The notes under the pieces are model-generated. The model made no database searches. It was not told the DNA's origin and saw only the letters and a program-made list of their open reading frames with translations. A program made the translations under genes and the position numbers. Shown piece by piece: positions 1 through 13,420 of a DNA stretch of 64,000 nt. The stretch is from Brenneria sp. hezel4-2-4. Its GTDB lineage: Bacteria; Pseudomonadota; Gammaproteobacteria; Enterobacterales; Enterobacteriaceae. Location of the stretch: NCBI RefSeq assembly GCF_013155275.1, contig NZ_JABJXS010000010.1:1-64000 (forward strand). The letters run 5' to 3'. The stretch's first letter is position 1, and each line of letters begins with the position of its first letter.

Positions 1-277
<277 letters not shown>

Positions 278-288
278 TTAAACCCAGA

Positions 289-2412
<2,124 letters not shown>

Positions 2413-2498
2413 CTATATCCTAGGGCGTTCAATTAGTTAACCCAAGCGGGTCGGCTTTCGAAAGCGCCCGCCTGGTTAGCATAACTACAGCGAAGGGA

Positions 2499-3440
<942 letters not shown>

Positions 3441-3521
3441 TCAAAAAGCTCCTGGTTTTTGCTTCGTAAACACGTAATAAATCGTCTCGTACCCGCGCAA
3501 GGCAAAGTATGAGGACGCAGA

Positions 3522-3550
3522 ATTTTAGGGCTGGCAGTGGAAGGAGTCAA
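3522..3550 (-). promoter_or_regulatory. Sigma70 promoter of the str operon
   Basis: Read on the minus strand: -35 TTGACT (3545-3550), a 17-base spacer, and -10 TAAAAT (3522-3527), followed by a GC-containing discriminator. It closely resembles the E. coli str promoter as I remember it, and lies between tusB and rpsL. Confidence 0.85.
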
Positions 3551-3571
3551 GAAATATACAAAAATTCAGCG

Positions 3572-3859
3572 TTACCAAGCCAGCTGTTGCGGATGCCGAA
3601 CCGTCAATTTAACAAACTCAGTATAGTCAATTAATGAAACATTGGTTGAAATTTGTGCGACCAAGCCGCGGGCATCCACATCATTTTTAAGCGCATACAA
3701 AGGGATAGCGGTTTTAAGCAGGCGGTTTAATACCGGGGTATCCGCCAGTGCGGCGATAACGCCGTCCTGCAATAATACCAGTGCGTCCTCCGGCCCCAGA
3801 CAACGTAACAGCGTGTCCATGTCGCAGTGATAAGGAGAATGAGAAAGGGTGTGCAACAT
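3572..3859 (-). CDS. tusB: Sulfurtransferase complex subunit TusB
   Basis: Subunit of the TusBCD sulfur relay that passes persulfide from TusA to TusE for 2-thiolation of the wobble uridine (mnm5s2U) by MnmA. It is 95 residues as in E. coli, starting [11 protein letters not shown]. An in-frame ATG four codons upstream (3871) is possible, but the family start is MLHTL. The C-terminus [18 protein letters not shown] is typical. Gene order yheO-tusD-tusC-tusB ahead of rpsL is the conserved enterobacterial arrangement. Confidence 0.96.
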   Translation of the reverse strand: MLHTLSHSPYHCDMDTLLRCLGPEDALVLLQDGVIAALADTPVLNRLLKTAIPLYALKNDVDARGLVAQISTNVSLIDYTEFVKLTVRHPQQLAW

Positions 3860-3877
3860 AAATAAAAACACTCGCCG

Positions 3878-4237
3878 CTAAAATGAGATGATTGACGGGT
3901 AATCCGACAGCTCGCTTTTTAAGGCTTCCGGGCTCAGAAGCTCAACATCCACCACCCAATTGGTATCCAACGCAATACCGCGCTGCCGTAAAGATGTTTC
4001 GCACGCATAGCAGCGCTCGATGTCATACAGCGGCAGTACGCCAAAGGTGGCAATATAGTTACGCATCAGGATCTTTTCAGGCTGCTGTCCGGGTAATAAC
4101 TGCAATACGCCATCACCGATAAAGAACACGCCGATTTCTTCCGTCAACGCCGATACCGCCAACAGGGCATCCAATCCTTCACGGCCGGCCGCGCTACCGT
4201 GAGGCGAGTGGGTAAAAACAAACGCAATACGCTTCAT
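3878..4237 (-). CDS. tusC: Sulfurtransferase complex subunit TusC
   Basis: Small DsrF-like subunit of the TusBCD heterohexamer in tRNA 2-thiouridine synthesis. It is 119 residues and begins [20 protein letters not shown], matching the family. It lies 20 bases after tusD and 18 bases before tusB in one operon. Confidence 0.96.
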   Translation of the reverse strand: MKRIAFVFTHSPHGSAAGREGLDALLAVSALTEEIGVFFIGDGVLQLLPGQQPEKILMRNYIATFGVLPLYDIERCYACETSLRQRGIALDTNWVVDVELLSPEALKSELSDYPSIISF

Positions 4238-4257
4238 GACGCTACCTTAAAGACGCA

Positions 4258-4647
4258 TTAAAACTGCACAACCCGATCGCAGGCCAGAACGGACTGAGCC
4301 AGTTCGCCAAGACCGCTTAAGGTAAAGCCATCCTGTAAATTAGCGGCGCCCAATTTAAGGTATTCGGCCTGCTGCCGGTCAGTAACGCCACGCCGCAAGG
4401 CCGCGGCGATGCATACATTGAGCGCCACCTGATGTTCCTGGCCCAAGCGTTGCCAGCCACGCACCAGATCAAATTCATCATTCGCCGGAGAGGTGAGCTG
4501 ATTGGCATTCAACACGCCCTCGCGATAAAAGAAAACGCAGGCCAACCGATGCCCCTCGGACAATAAAGCCTGAGCGAACTGCAACGCGCTGCTCGCTTGC
4601 TGCGTACCATAAGCAGGGCCGGTGACCAGCAGGCAATAGCTTAGCAT
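4258..4647 (-). CDS. tusD: Sulfurtransferase complex subunit TusD
   Basis: Catalytic DsrE-like subunit that accepts the persulfide from TusA. It is 129 residues. The active cysteine is in [12 protein letters not shown] (Cys79, equivalent to E. coli Cys78). The start codon lies inside the end of yheO: the two genes overlap by seven bases (4641-4647), implying translational coupling. Confidence 0.97.
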   Translation of the reverse strand: MLSYCLLVTGPAYGTQQASSALQFAQALLSEGHRLACVFFYREGVLNANQLTSPANDEFDLVRGWQRLGQEHQVALNVCIAAALRRGVTDRQQAEYLKLGAANLQDGFTLSGLGELAQSVLACDRVVQF

Positions 4648-5369
4648 CCGCGATCGTGCCCGCTAAAATCGCCGCTTTTAAACTGGCGAATATAGAGATA
4701 TACGGTGTGTTTGGAGATATTCAGGCGCTCGGCGACCTGGTTGATCGCATCTTTAATATCAAAGATGCCCTTCTCATACAGGCTCAACACAATCTGTCGG
4801 TTTTTCGCATTGTTAGACACATTGCGGTCCGCATTCACTTCTTCAATGGAGAATTCCAGCGTTTGCGCCACCAGATCGTCAACCGACGATGCGAAGTTGA
4901 CCGATGACGCCACTTCATGGGTTTCTGGTGGAATAAATGTCTGAACGATCTGTGAGAAAGGCACATCCAGGTTCATGTTGATGCATAACAATCCAATCAC
5001 CCGCTGATCGCGGTTACGAATCGCGATCGTCACCGATTTCATCAGCACGCCGCTTTTAGCCCGGGTGAAATAGGCCTTGGAGACGCTGCTGTCTTCTCCG
5101 GCCATGTCATGCAGCATACGCAATGCGAGGTCGGTAATCGGCGATCCGATTTTCCTGCCGGTATGTTCCCCATTGGCAATACGCACGGCGGAACATTTAA
5201 GATCCTCAAGGGAATGCAGCACAATCTCGCAGTGCTCGCCGATCAACATGGCCAAACCATCAACCACCGCTTCATACGATTTCAGGATCTCATAATCCGT
5301 CTGGCTAAACGGACGTTCATCCAGCAAATCAAGGTCATAAGATTCGCCGGATATAAGCGAAGTAGACAT
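4641..5369 (-). CDS. yheO: YheO family transcriptional regulator (PAS-like plus HTH)
   Basis: Putative DNA-binding regulator of 242 residues. It has an N-terminal PAS-like YheO domain (about residues 18-135, with [21 protein letters not shown]-type sequence) and a C-terminal helix-turn-helix ([23 protein letters not shown]). The start is placed at ATG 5367-5369 (MSTSLISGE) because a GAGG-type SD lies just upstream and this gives the E. coli-like length; a TTG at 5385-5387 would add six residues. It heads the yheO-tusDCB operon. The regulated genes are not known to me. Confidence 0.92.
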   Translation of the reverse strand: MSTSLISGESYDLDLLDERPFSQTDYEILKSYEAVVDGLAMLIGEHCEIVLHSLEDLKCSAVRIANGEHTGRKIGSPITDLALRMLHDMAGEDSSVSKAYFTRAKSGVLMKSVTIAIRNRDQRVIGLLCINMNLDVPFSQIVQTFIPPETHEVASSVNFASSVDDLVAQTLEFSIEEVNADRNVSNNAKNRQIVLSLYEKGIFDIKDAINQVAERLNISKHTVYLYIRQFKSGDFSGHDRGC

Positions 5370-5772
5370 GGCAAACACCACCCTCAATGTGATCTATTTG
5401 TTGTATTGACAAGAGGCACAGTCTAGCAAATGTCCACTCACTCGTCCCTGAAATTAACAAGCCGCATGATAAGGTTGAATGAATGGAATCCCGCCAGCGA
5501 CGGCCCCGGGTGACACGGCAACCATTGTTACAAGAGAGAAGCTGCTTGGAGAATCAGTTCCAGATTGGCAGACCTTATTGGAACAGCATAATGTTTGTGC
5601 CGATTTTTGCCGACTTTATCACACTTGCTTAAAACATTGCCTGCCGCCGGCAATGGCTATTGATGCCAGATTGACGTTGACGCTCACGTCAAGAGGAAGG
5701 TTCAGTCGGAAGCCGGCAAAAAAAAAACCGCAGGGCTGAACCTGCGGTTTATCATCGCTTGATAGGGATAAA
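5370..5772. other. Intergenic region between yheO and fkpA
   Basis: About 400 bases between two minus-strand genes. It holds the presumed yheO promoter on the 5370-5450 side and the fkpA terminator at 5718-5749. A plus-strand open frame (5479-5739) has no family resemblance and runs into the terminator, so I do not call it a gene. Otherwise nothing is recognisable. Confidence 0.6.
5718..5749 (-). terminator. Intrinsic terminator of fkpA
   Basis: AACCGCAGG/CCTGCGGTT stem (9 bp) with a five-base loop at 5727-5749. On the minus strand it is followed by a run of nine T. It lies 23 bases after the fkpA stop. Confidence 0.9.
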
Positions 5773-6591
5773 TTACTGGGCGCTTTTCTCAGCAGCGGCC
5801 GGTTTTTCCGCTTTTGCATCGTCGGCTGCTTTCACGTCGGCTTCAGATTTGATATCCAGCAGTTCAACGTCAAAGACCAGCGTGGAGTTGGCAGGAATGC
5901 CTGGAACACCGGTTTCACCGTAGGCAAGGGCTGGCGGAATAACCAGTTTAATCTTACCGCCCTTCTTCACCTGTTTTAACCCTTCAGTCCAGCCGGGGAT
6001 AACGCCGTCCAGACGGAAAGACAACGGCTCGCCGCGTTTGTAGGAGTTATCAAACTCGCTGCCGTCGACCAGCGTACCTTTATAGTTAACCACCACGGTG
6101 TCGCTGTCTTTCGGCGCATTGCCGCTGCCGCTTTTCTCAACCTGATACAACAGGCCGGATTCGGTTTTCTTCACGCCTTTTTCTTTGGCGAAAGTATCGC
6201 GATATTTGGTGCCTTTATCCGCGTTGTCTTTGGCGTCCTGCTTCATCTTGGTTTCAGCCGCGGCTTTTACCCGGCCTTCAAAGCTTTGCAGCGTCTTTTC
6301 AATCTCTTCGTCGCTCAGTTTGCTCTTATCGGCAAACGCGTCCTGAACACCGGCAATCAGCTGATCTTTATCCAGTTTAATACCGAGCTTTTCCTGCTCT
6401 TTAAGCGAGTTATCCATGTAACGACCCAGAGATGCGCCTAACGCATACGCCGCGGCCTGTTCATCATTCTTGAATTTGGCTGCCGTAGTACTATCGGACG
6501 CCTGCGCCTTATCTGCCGCCAGAGCCTGGCCAGCGTTCAGAGTCAGGGCCATCGTCGTTGCTAACAGCGTTACTTTAAACAGTGATTTCAT
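5773..6591 (-). CDS. fkpA: FKBP-type peptidyl-prolyl isomerase FkpA (periplasmic chaperone)
   Basis: Periplasmic PPIase and chaperone for envelope proteins. It is 272 residues with start MKSLFKVTLLATTMALTLNA and a signal peptide cleaved near QALA-ADKA. An N-terminal helical dimerisation domain (about 30-140) is followed by the FKBP domain (VVNYKGTLVDGSEFDNSY, FRLDGVIPGWTEGL, STLVFDVELLDI). A longer frame extends upstream to 6759, but the signal peptide and family length fix the ATG at 6589-6591. It has its own terminator and is divergent from slyX. In E. coli the gene is sigmaE-controlled; a weak candidate lies at 6807-6835. Confidence 0.97.
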   Translation of the reverse strand: MKSLFKVTLLATTMALTLNAGQALAADKAQASDSTTAAKFKNDEQAAAYALGASLGRYMDNSLKEQEKLGIKLDKDQLIAGVQDAFADKSKLSDEEIEKTLQSFEGRVKAAAETKMKQDAKDNADKGTKYRDTFAKEKGVKKTESGLLYQVEKSGSGNAPKDSDTVVVNYKGTLVDGSEFDNSYKRGEPLSFRLDGVIPGWTEGLKQVKKGGKIKLVIPPALAYGETGVPGIPANSTLVFDVELLDIKSEADVKAADDAKAEKPAAAEKSAQ

Positions 6592-6806
6592 CCATTTCTC
6601 CAGCATCTGGAGCAATACGCCCCAGCCATCATTAAAAATAAATTCGCGACTACTATAACTGCGCGCGTGAAGACAACACAACGACACGCACGACAAACTT
6701 TTGATAAAAACGCCCGCAGCGGTTTTTAATCGCCCGATTGGGCCGAGCCGTAAAATCAACCCCTACAGGACGGCTCAACATCCATAGATAGCCTATTGCG
6801 TCCTAT

Positions 6807-6835
6807 TCCGACCGTTTTTACTACCAGAAGTTTCC
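6807..6835 (-). promoter_or_regulatory. Candidate sigmaE promoter for fkpA
   Basis: On the minus strand, GGAAACTT (6828-6835) is followed after 15 bases by GTCGGA (6807-6812), resembling sigmaE elements (GGAACTT, about 16 bases, TCNNA) with one extra base in the -35 box. The call rests mainly on fkpA being a known sigmaE target in E. coli. Confidence 0.3.
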
Positions 6836-6880
6836 GCTTTCTGACAAACTCACGGGGAACAGGAAGTAAAAGGAAAACCG

Positions 6881-7099
6881 ATGTCACCGTCTTTACTTGA
6901 AGAACGGCTCGAATTACTGGAAAGTCGACAGGCCTTTCAGGAACTGACGATAGAAGAGCTGAACCAGACCATTATCCAACACGAGCGGGAAATTAGCCGC
7001 TTGCGCGAGCAAATGCGCTTGTTGACGGAAAGATTACGCACCCAGCAGACCTCGTTAGTCGCCCCGCAGTCTGAAGAAACGCCGCCGCCGCATTATTAA
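6881..7099 (+). CDS. slyX: SlyX family protein
   Basis: Small coiled-coil protein of 72 residues, same length as in E. coli; function unknown. The body is a leucine-rich heptad pattern ([20 protein letters not shown], then [16 protein letters not shown]), and the C-terminus ETPPPHY is the family hallmark. It is convergent with slyD and divergent from fkpA, the conserved enterobacterial arrangement. Confidence 0.95.
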   Translation: MSPSLLEERLELLESRQAFQELTIEELNQTIIQHEREISRLREQMRLLTERLRTQQTSLVAPQSEETPPPHY

Positions 7100-7158
7100 T
7101 TAATGCGTCGACACCGCGGCAACGGCGCTCCGAAAAACCGGCGGCAGATGCCCGCCAT

Positions 7159-7195
7159 AAAAAAACCTCAGATCAACGACCGTTGATCTGAGGTT
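7159..7195 (-). terminator. Terminator of slyD in the slyX/slyD convergent gap
   Basis: A perfect 15-bp stem, AACCTCAGATCAACG / CGTTGATCTGAGGTT (7164-7195), has a two-base spacer. Reading on the minus strand it is followed by a run of T (A run at 7159-7165 on plus). The plus side has no T run, so it serves slyD better than slyX. Confidence 0.85.
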
Positions 7196-7253
7196 ATCTG
7201 CAACGCCTGCCTTCCGCCGATAAAATCGGCGTTTATCCGCAATCAGGCTCGGA

Positions 7254-7826
7254 TTAATGGCAACCGCAACCGCCGTTACCGCCGCAGCCGCCTTTACCGT
7301 GCTCATGCTCGTGGTCATGACCGTGACCGCCACAGCAGCCATCGCCATGCTCATGGTCGTGCTCGCCGTGAACATGGCCGTGAGCCAGCTCTTCTTCGGT
7401 CGCGTCACGGATCGCGATGACCTCAACATTAAAGCTCAGGTTCTGACCCGCCAGCATATGGTTGCCATCAACCACGACGTGATCGTCTTCAACTTCGGTA
7501 ATTTCGACCGGCACCGGCCCCTGGTCGGTTTCAGCCAGAAAACGCATACCAACCTGCAACTCGTCTACGCCCATAAAGACATCTTTGGGTACGCGCTGAA
7601 CCAGGTTTTCGTCATAATTGCCATAAGCGTCGTTGGAAGCGATGTTGACATCAAAACGATCGCCCACGGCGCGGCCTTCCAATGCGTTTTCCAGACCGGA
7701 AATCAACGAGCCGTGACCATGCAGATAGTCCAACGGCGCACTCACCGGAGACTCATCAACCAACACACCGTCTTCTGTTCGTACCTGATAGGCCAGACTG
7801 ACCACCAGATCTTTTGCTACTTTCAT
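7254..7826 (-). CDS. slyD: FKBP-type peptidyl-prolyl isomerase SlyD, metal-binding
   Basis: Cytoplasmic PPIase/chaperone and nickel-storage protein that assists hydrogenase maturation. It is 190 residues: an FKBP core split by the IF (insert-in-flap) domain (MKVAKDLVVSLAYQVRTEDG, then LEGRAVGDRFDV), then a C-terminal His/Cys-rich tail from about residue 147 (runs such as HGEHDHEHGDGCCGGHGHD). The tail is the metal-binding region that makes SlyD bind Ni columns. It is followed by a strong terminator. Confidence 0.98.
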   Translation of the reverse strand: MKVAKDLVVSLAYQVRTEDGVLVDESPVSAPLDYLHGHGSLISGLENALEGRAVGDRFDVNIASNDAYGNYDENLVQRVPKDVFMGVDELQVGMRFLAETDQGPVPVEITEVEDDHVVVDGNHMLAGQNLSFNVEVIAIRDATEEELAHGHVHGEHDHEHGDGCCGGHGHDHEHEHGKGGCGGNGGCGCH

Positions 7827-7974
7827 GATATCTCCTACCGTTGGAAATCAAACTGGCGCAAATTGTAGCTGAAAAAAATCCCTGTGTACCGTCCGGGATA
7901 AAAAAACGTCACGCAGCGACGGCCCGGAGGGTGGCGTACTTGATGCCGCCGGGGCGTCGCCCGGAATCCCCCGC

Positions 7975-8169
7975 TTACTCGGGATGAAAAATGCCGATGA
8001 TGTTGTCCGCCGGGCGCCCCGCCGTCGTGGCGGACTCATCCGTCCGGCTTTGCTGATAACCGCACTTCACACAGACAACCACTTCCGTCTGGTTTTCATG
8101 TCCGACGGCCAATGTATCCTGCGTTTGACATTTAGGGCAGACGGCCCCGGCAATAAAGCGTTTACGCAT
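7975..8169 (-). CDS. yheV: YheV family putative zinc-ribbon protein
   Basis: 64-residue protein of unknown function beginning MRKRFIAGAVCPKCQTQD. Two CxxC pairs (CPKC and CVKC) suggest a zinc ribbon, and the C-terminus GIFHPE is typical of the family. The frame is open further upstream (to 8238), but the family start MxxRKRFIAG places the ATG at 8167-8169. It follows kefB on the same strand and is probably the last gene of kefG-kefB-yheV. Confidence 0.9.
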   Translation of the reverse strand: MRKRFIAGAVCPKCQTQDTLAVGHENQTEVVVCVKCGYQQSRTDESATTAGRPADNIIGIFHPE

Positions 8170-8197
8170 AGTGTTCCGACCTACTTTCGCTTCAGTA

Positions 8198-10006
8198 TTA
8201 TCCAATTTCATCCCAGTCGTCCGGCCGGCGGCGCTCATGCTGCATTTCCCGTTGGAAAATATCCTCCAGCTCGCGCCGCGCCTCTTTCACCCGAGATATC
8301 TGCGCCACATCGCTCTGTAACTGCGGCATCAACTCCCGCAACATCCGCATATCCAGACGGCGGAAATGCTGCTGGGCACGAAAAGCCTGATGGGGATGCA
8401 TACCCAACGATATCAGCGATTTGCGACCCAACTCCAGCGCGCTGGAAAAAGTTTCGCGGGAGAAATGCCTGACCCCGGCCTGCAAAAGCTCATGCGCTTC
8501 CACCCGCCCACGGGCGCGGGCCAAAATTTCCAGATGAGGAAAATGCTGTTGGCACAGATGCACAATCGCCAGGGTATCTTCCGGCGCATTACAGGTAATG
8601 ACGATCGATTGCGCCTTTGCCGCACCCGCCGAGCGCAATAGTTCCAGTTCCGTCGCATCACCATAGTATACTTTATAACCATAGCTGCGCATCAGGCTGA
8701 CCGCGCTGATATCACGTTCCAGCACCGTAATGCGCATCTTATTCGCCATCAACAGGCGGCCAATCACCTGTCCGAAACGCCCAAACCCCACCACAATCAC
8801 CTGCGGCTCGTCATCGGCGACGTAGGGCTTCTCGTCGGGCGCCTCCTGCATGTTGTAGCGGCGGGCCAGAATGCGGTCGATAAGCTGCATCAACAGCGGC
8901 GTCGTCATCATCGACAGCGTTACCGTCACCAACAGCATCGGCAGTTGGTCGCCCTGTAAAACCTTATAAGCCGACGCGGCTGAAAACAGAACAAAGGCAA
9001 ACTCCCCGCCCTGACTCAATACGCCGGCGAACTGCAAACGTTCCGAGCGGCGCATTCGGTTAATCCGCGCCAGAACATAGAGCACCGTTCCTTTTACGGC
9101 GACCAGCACCACAACCGCAATCAATACGTCCACAATATGGGTGTAGAGAATGCCCAGATTGAGCGCCATGCCGACGGAAATGAAGAACAACCCCAGCAGC
9201 AATCCTTTAAACGGCTCGATGGCGATTTCCAGCTCATGGCGATATTCGCTCTCCGCCAGCAGCACCCCGGCAATAAACGTGCCCAGCGCCATCGAAAAAC
9301 CCAGCGCTTCCATAAACAGCGCCGATCCCAACACCAGCAGCAGCGCCGCCGCGGTAAACACTTCACGCACGCCGGAGGCGGCGATAAAACGAAACAGCGG
9401 GCGCACCAGGTAGCGGCCGCCGATCAGCATACCGGCAAAGGCCGCAACCTTGAGCGCCACATGATTCCAGTCGTCCAGCTCGCCCTGAACGCCGGCCAGA
9501 ATCGGAATTAATGCCAGAGCGGGAATGACCGCCAAATCCTGAAACAGCAGTACGGAAAAACCCAGTTGCCCGGACTCGCTGCGATTCATCCCCTTTTCGC
9601 GCATTAGCTGTAATGCCATCGCCGTGGATGACATCGCCAGCCCCACCCCGCCGATTAATGCGGATTGCCAGGAGAAATCGGTCAGATAAAGCGCCCCGCC
9701 CAACACCAGCGCACTTAGCCCGACCTGTGCGGCGCCGACGCCGAAAATGGAGCGGCGCAGCGTCCATAATTTTTTCGGATTCAGTTCCAGCCCAATGATG
9801 AACATAAGAAAAACGACGCCAAGCTCGGAAAAATGCAAAATAGCGTCGACATCCCGAATAAACCCCAATCCCCAGGGGCCGATGGCGATCCCGGCAATCA
9901 AATAGCCCAATACGGCGCCAATGCCTAATCGTGCGGCAATCGGCACGGCGACCACCGCCACAAACAAAAACAGAACGCCGGCGGTAAGCAGTGCGGAACT
10001 TTCCAT
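8198..10006 (-). CDS. kefB: Glutathione-regulated potassium efflux transporter KefB
   Basis: Inner-membrane K+/H+ antiporter of the CPA2 family, gated by glutathione adducts to protect against electrophiles. It is 602 residues: about 12-13 membrane segments (residues 5-375), then a cytosolic RCK/TrkA-N domain starting at [17 protein letters not shown]. The [18 protein letters not shown]-like N-terminal pore signature is present. The start is set at ATG 10004-10006 ([15 protein letters not shown]); upstream extension is out-of-family. It lies immediately after kefG, with one base between the genes. Confidence 0.97.
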   Translation of the reverse strand: MESSALLTAGVLFLFVAVVAVPIAARLGIGAVLGYLIAGIAIGPWGLGFIRDVDAILHFSELGVVFLMFIIGLELNPKKLWTLRRSIFGVGAAQVGLSALVLGGALYLTDFSWQSALIGGVGLAMSSTAMALQLMREKGMNRSESGQLGFSVLLFQDLAVIPALALIPILAGVQGELDDWNHVALKVAAFAGMLIGGRYLVRPLFRFIAASGVREVFTAAALLLVLGSALFMEALGFSMALGTFIAGVLLAESEYRHELEIAIEPFKGLLLGLFFISVGMALNLGILYTHIVDVLIAVVVLVAVKGTVLYVLARINRMRRSERLQFAGVLSQGGEFAFVLFSAASAYKVLQGDQLPMLLVTVTLSMMTTPLLMQLIDRILARRYNMQEAPDEKPYVADDEPQVIVVGFGRFGQVIGRLLMANKMRITVLERDISAVSLMRSYGYKVYYGDATELELLRSAGAAKAQSIVITCNAPEDTLAIVHLCQQHFPHLEILARARGRVEAHELLQAGVRHFSRETFSSALELGRKSLISLGMHPHQAFRAQQHFRRLDMRMLRELMPQLQSDVAQISRVKEARRELEDIFQREMQHERRRPDDWDEIG

Positions 10007-10007
10007 A

Positions 10008-10562
10008 TCAGCGTTCCTCGCGATCGAAAGGGGAAGCCAACCATTGGGCATAGGCCAGCGCATGACTGGACAGCGCATCCGGCGGCAGACGGCGCGCCCA
10101 GTAAACAACCATCGGCTTCATCCAGCGCATGCGACATAAAGCGGCGGCCATTTCAAACGGCCGCAGCAGTTCATCCATGGAATAACCGCTGTTGCCGCCG
10201 GCCCGATAGGCTTCCTCCGGCTCACCGGTGGTGATCACCGAACGCCAGAGCTTTCCTGCCAGCGCATTTCCCCCGATGCCGTTGGCAAAGCCGCGCGATA
10301 ACACCCGGTCGAGCCACTCTTTCAGTAAGGCCGGACAGCTGTAGGTATATAACGGATGCTGGAACACAATCACCTGATGCTCGCGCAGCAGCTGTTGCTC
10401 ATGGTGAATATCAATAAAGAAATCAGGATAGTGCGCGTAAAGGTCGTGCACGGTGACATGATCTAACTGGTGCGCCGGTTGCAGTAAAACCCGGTTCGCC
10501 ACCGAGTCCTGTGATTCCGGATGGGCATACAGCAGCAAAATCCTGGGTGGCTGCGACATCAT
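10008..10562 (-). CDS. kefG: Glutathione-regulated potassium efflux ancillary protein KefG
   Basis: Flavodoxin-like NAD(P)H quinone oxidoreductase that binds KefB and is needed for full efflux activity. It is 184 residues, start [20 protein letters not shown]. It has the ancillary-protein motifs [19 protein letters not shown] and [19 protein letters not shown] precedes the ATG at 10560-10562. First gene of kefG-kefB-yheV, divergent from yheS, as in E. coli. Confidence 0.97.
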   Translation of the reverse strand: MMSQPPRILLLYAHPESQDSVANRVLLQPAHQLDHVTVHDLYAHYPDFFIDIHHEQQLLREHQVIVFQHPLYTYSCPALLKEWLDRVLSRGFANGIGGNALAGKLWRSVITTGEPEEAYRAGGNSGYSMDELLRPFEMAAALCRMRWMKPMVVYWARRLPPDALSSHALAYAQWLASPFDREER

Positions 10563-10686
10563 TCCCCTCCAAAGCGTCGTCATGGTGGTCGTTTTCCGTT
10601 ACCATGCAGCGCAACGACTAAAAACAAGACCTGTTGGTCCTGATATCAGGTCCATAATTTAACATACTCTGAACATACGGCGCTTT

Positions 10687-12597
10687 ATGATTGTTTTCTC
10701 CTCGCTGCAAATTCGACGTGGTGTACATGTTTTGCTGGATAACGCAACGGCTACCATCAATCCCGGCCAGAAAGTCGGTTTAGTGGGTAAGAACGGCTGC
10801 GGTAAATCGACGCTGTTGGCATTGCTGAAAGGTGAAATCAGCGCCGACGCCGGTAGTGCGACCTTCCCTCAAAGCTGGGCGCTCGCCTGGGTCAATCAGG
10901 AAACCCCGGCGCTGGATGTCCCGGCGCTTGAGTATGTGATTGACGGCGACCGCGAGTTCCGTCAGTTGGAAGCCGCATTGCACACGGCGAACGAAGAGAA
11001 CGACGGCCATGCGATCGCCACGCTGCACGGCAAGCTGGACGCCATTCAGGCCTGGACGATTCAGGCCAGAGCCTCAAGCCTGCTCAATGGCCTGGGCTTC
11101 TCACAGGAACAGTTGCGGCACCCGGTCAGCGCTTTTTCCGGCGGCTGGCGCATGCGTCTTAATCTGGCCCAGGCGCTGATTTGTCGCTCCGATCTGCTGC
11201 TGCTGGATGAACCGACCAACCACCTCGATCTGGATGCGGTTATCTGGCTGGAAAAGTGGCTGAAAAACTACCCGGGCACGCTGGTGCTGATTTCGCACGA
11301 CCGCGACTTCCTCGATCCTATCGTTAATAAAATAATACACATAGAACAACAAACGCTAAACGAATACACCGGCAACTACACCTCGTTCGAACGTCAGCGC
11401 GCCACCCGGCTGGCGCAGCAGCAATCGTTATACGAACATCAGCAGGAACGCGTCGCCCATCTGCAACACTATATCGACCGCTTCCGGGCCAAGGCGACCA
11501 AAGCCAAGCAGGCGCAAAGCCGAATAAAAATGCTGGAACGGATGGAGATGATTGCCCCCGCCCATGTGGACAACCCGTTTCGTTTCAGTTTCCGGGCGCC
11601 GGAATCGCTGCCGAATCCCCTGCTCAGAATGGAAAAAGTCAGCGCCGGCTACGGCGATACGCCGATCCTCGAGTCGATCAAGCTGAATCTGGTGCCCGGC
11701 TCGCGCATTGGCCTGCTGGGCCATAACGGCGCGGGGAAATCGACGCTGATCAAGCTATTGGCCGGTACGCTGGCGCCGATGCAGGGTGAAATCGGCCTGT
11801 CCAAAGGCGTGAAACTGGGTTATTTCGCCCAGCATCAGTTGGAGTTTCTGCGCGCCGACGAATCGCCGCTACAGCATATGGTGCGGTTAGCCGAACGGGA
11901 AACCGAGCAGCAACTGCGCGATTACCTCGGCGGCTTCGGCTTCCGCGGCGACAAGGTGACGGAAATTACCGAACGCTTTTCCGGGGGGGAAAAAGCCCGA
12001 CTGGTGCTGGCGCTGGTCGTCTGGCAACGTCCGAATCTGTTACTGCTCGATGAACCCACCAACCATCTGGATCTTGATATGCGACAGGCGCTGACCGAAG
12101 CGCTGATCGATTTTGAAGGCGCGCTGGTGGTGGTATCGCACGACAGACACCTGATCCGTTCCACCACCGACGATCTCTATCTGGTGCATGACCGGAAAGT
12201 CGAGCCGTTTGATGGCGATCTGGAGGATTACCAACAGTGGCTGCTCGACAGACAACGTCAGGACGGCGACGGCGATGAGACGCCGAAGGAAAACGCCGTC
12301 AACAGCGCGCAGGCCAGAAAAGACCAAAAGCGGCGCGAGGCCGAGCTAAGAACCCAGACGCAGCCTTTGCGCAAGCTGATCGCCAGGCACGAACAGCAGA
12401 TGGAAAAGCTGGGCGTCGAGCTGGAAGCCATTGAGGCACGGCTGGCGGACAGCACACTATATGATCTCAGCCGCAAAGCCGAGCTTACCGAGTGTTTACA
12501 GCAGCAGATAAAAGTAAAAGCGGAACTGGAAGCATCAGAAATGGCCTGGCTGGATGCGCAAGAGCAGTTAGAGCAGATGAATCAGTCGCTGTCATAA
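10687..12597 (+). CDS. yheS: ABC-F family ATPase YheS
   Basis: Soluble tandem ATPase of the ABC-F family, which acts on ribosomes rather than in transport. It is 636 residues. First cassette: Walker A GKNGCGKST (about 34-42), signature FSGGWRMRL, Walker B LLLLDEPTNHLD. Linker of about residues 235-300 (P-site tRNA interaction motif region, charged). Second cassette: GHNGAGKST and FSGGEKARL. A charged coiled-coil C-terminal tail runs from about 530. There are no membrane segments. Its exact role in the cell remains uncertain. Confidence 0.96.
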   Translation: MIVFSSLQIRRGVHVLLDNATATINPGQKVGLVGKNGCGKSTLLALLKGEISADAGSATFPQSWALAWVNQETPALDVPALEYVIDGDREFRQLEAALHTANEENDGHAIATLHGKLDAIQAWTIQARASSLLNGLGFSQEQLRHPVSAFSGGWRMRLNLAQALICRSDLLLLDEPTNHLDLDAVIWLEKWLKNYPGTLVLISHDRDFLDPIVNKIIHIEQQTLNEYTGNYTSFERQRATRLAQQQSLYEHQQERVAHLQHYIDRFRAKATKAKQAQSRIKMLERMEMIAPAHVDNPFRFSFRAPESLPNPLLRMEKVSAGYGDTPILESIKLNLVPGSRIGLLGHNGAGKSTLIKLLAGTLAPMQGEIGLSKGVKLGYFAQHQLEFLRADESPLQHMVRLAERETEQQLRDYLGGFGFRGDKVTEITERFSGGEKARLVLALVVWQRPNLLLLDEPTNHLDLDMRQALTEALIDFEGALVVVSHDRHLIRSTTDDLYLVHDRKVEPFDGDLEDYQQWLLDRQRQDGDGDETPKENAVNSAQARKDQKRREAELRTQTQPLRKLIARHEQQMEKLGVELEAIEARLADSTLYDLSRKAELTECLQQQIKVKAELEASEMAWLDAQEQLEQMNQSLS

Positions 12598-12609
12598 TTG
12601 ACGCCGGCG

Positions 12610-12638
12610 GCGAGCGGATAAAACGCTTATCCGCTCGC
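12610..12638. repeat. Inverted repeat between yheS and the LysE-family gene
   Basis: Perfect 12-bp arms GCGAGCGGATAA / TTATCCGCTCGC with a five-base loop sit in the convergent gap, 13 bases after the yheS stop. No T run on either side, so it is a hairpin that may help 3'-end formation for both genes. Confidence 0.6.
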
Positions 12639-12650
12639 CATAACAGGCCG

Positions 12651-13253
12651 TCAGTGCCAAATCAGCAACACACAGGCCGCCGTCAGCATGCCCATCGATA
12701 CATTGAAGATAATCCAGGCTTTTTTACTGCGCAGCAGTCGGCCGATCAGCGTGCCGAACCCCAGCCATATCACGCCGGAAACCAGATTCACCAGCACGAT
12801 GCCGACGCTTATCGCCACCACCGAATGATTGTATTTATCGCCCGCCAGACTGAAGCTGGCCACCGCGCCCAGCGCCATCAGCCAGGCTTTGGGATTCAGA
12901 AACTGTAGCAACCAGCCCTGATAAAGCCGGATAGGCCGCGAGGGGGCAATTTTTGTCTCAAGCTTTTCATAGGCCGCCGTGGCAATTTTCCATGCCAGCC
13001 ACAGCAGATACAAACTGCCGAGGACTTTGAGAATGAAGTGCAGCGAAGGGTAGATCAGGATCAGACCGCCAATCCCAAACGCCACCAGCAGTAAAATACT
13101 CTGCATGCCCAACATGATACCGAGCATCAGCCACAGAGAGCGATAAAAACCGAAGTTGGCGCCCGACGTGGTCAGTAACATATTATTCGGACCCGGGGTA
13201 ATCGCCGCCACCCACAGAAAACCCAGCATTGACAGAAACAGGCTCAATTCCAT
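12651..13253 (-). CDS. LysE family amino-acid/metabolite exporter
   Basis: Inner-membrane exporter of the LysE/RhtB superfamily, 200 residues with about six membrane segments. The N-terminal motif WVAAITPGPNNMLLTTSGANFG is the family signature, and FLNPKAWLMALGA is the second conserved motif. The start is set at MELSLFLSML (ATG 13251-13253) with GAGGAG upstream; six more residues are possible. It is an addition relative to the E. coli yheS-yheT-yheU order, where a hydrolase gene (yheT) sits instead. Substrate unknown; it resembles EamB/YfiK-like members. Confidence 0.85.
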   Translation of the reverse strand: MELSLFLSMLGFLWVAAITPGPNNMLLTTSGANFGFYRSLWLMLGIMLGMQSILLLVAFGIGGLILIYPSLHFILKVLGSLYLLWLAWKIATAAYEKLETKIAPSRPIRLYQGWLLQFLNPKAWLMALGAVASFSLAGDKYNHSVVAISVGIVLVNLVSGVIWLGFGTLIGRLLRSKKAWIIFNVSMGMLTAACVLLIWH

Positions 13254-13420
13254 GTAATGGGTGCTCCTCACCCTGACGCATTTTTACGATATAGTTGATA
13301 ATGAGTATCGAATTGCTGGTTAACCAACGGTATTGAAGCTAACAGTGTGATATTGATCGCACAAGATCCGGCAACAAGATTTTTATTCCTATCGGGACAA
13401 CCTTTTTCTGGACAATCATT

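Noticed and set aside
5479-5739. 86-codon plus-strand frame between yheO and fkpA
   Set aside because: No SD, no recognisable family, and its end lies inside the fkpA terminator hairpin.
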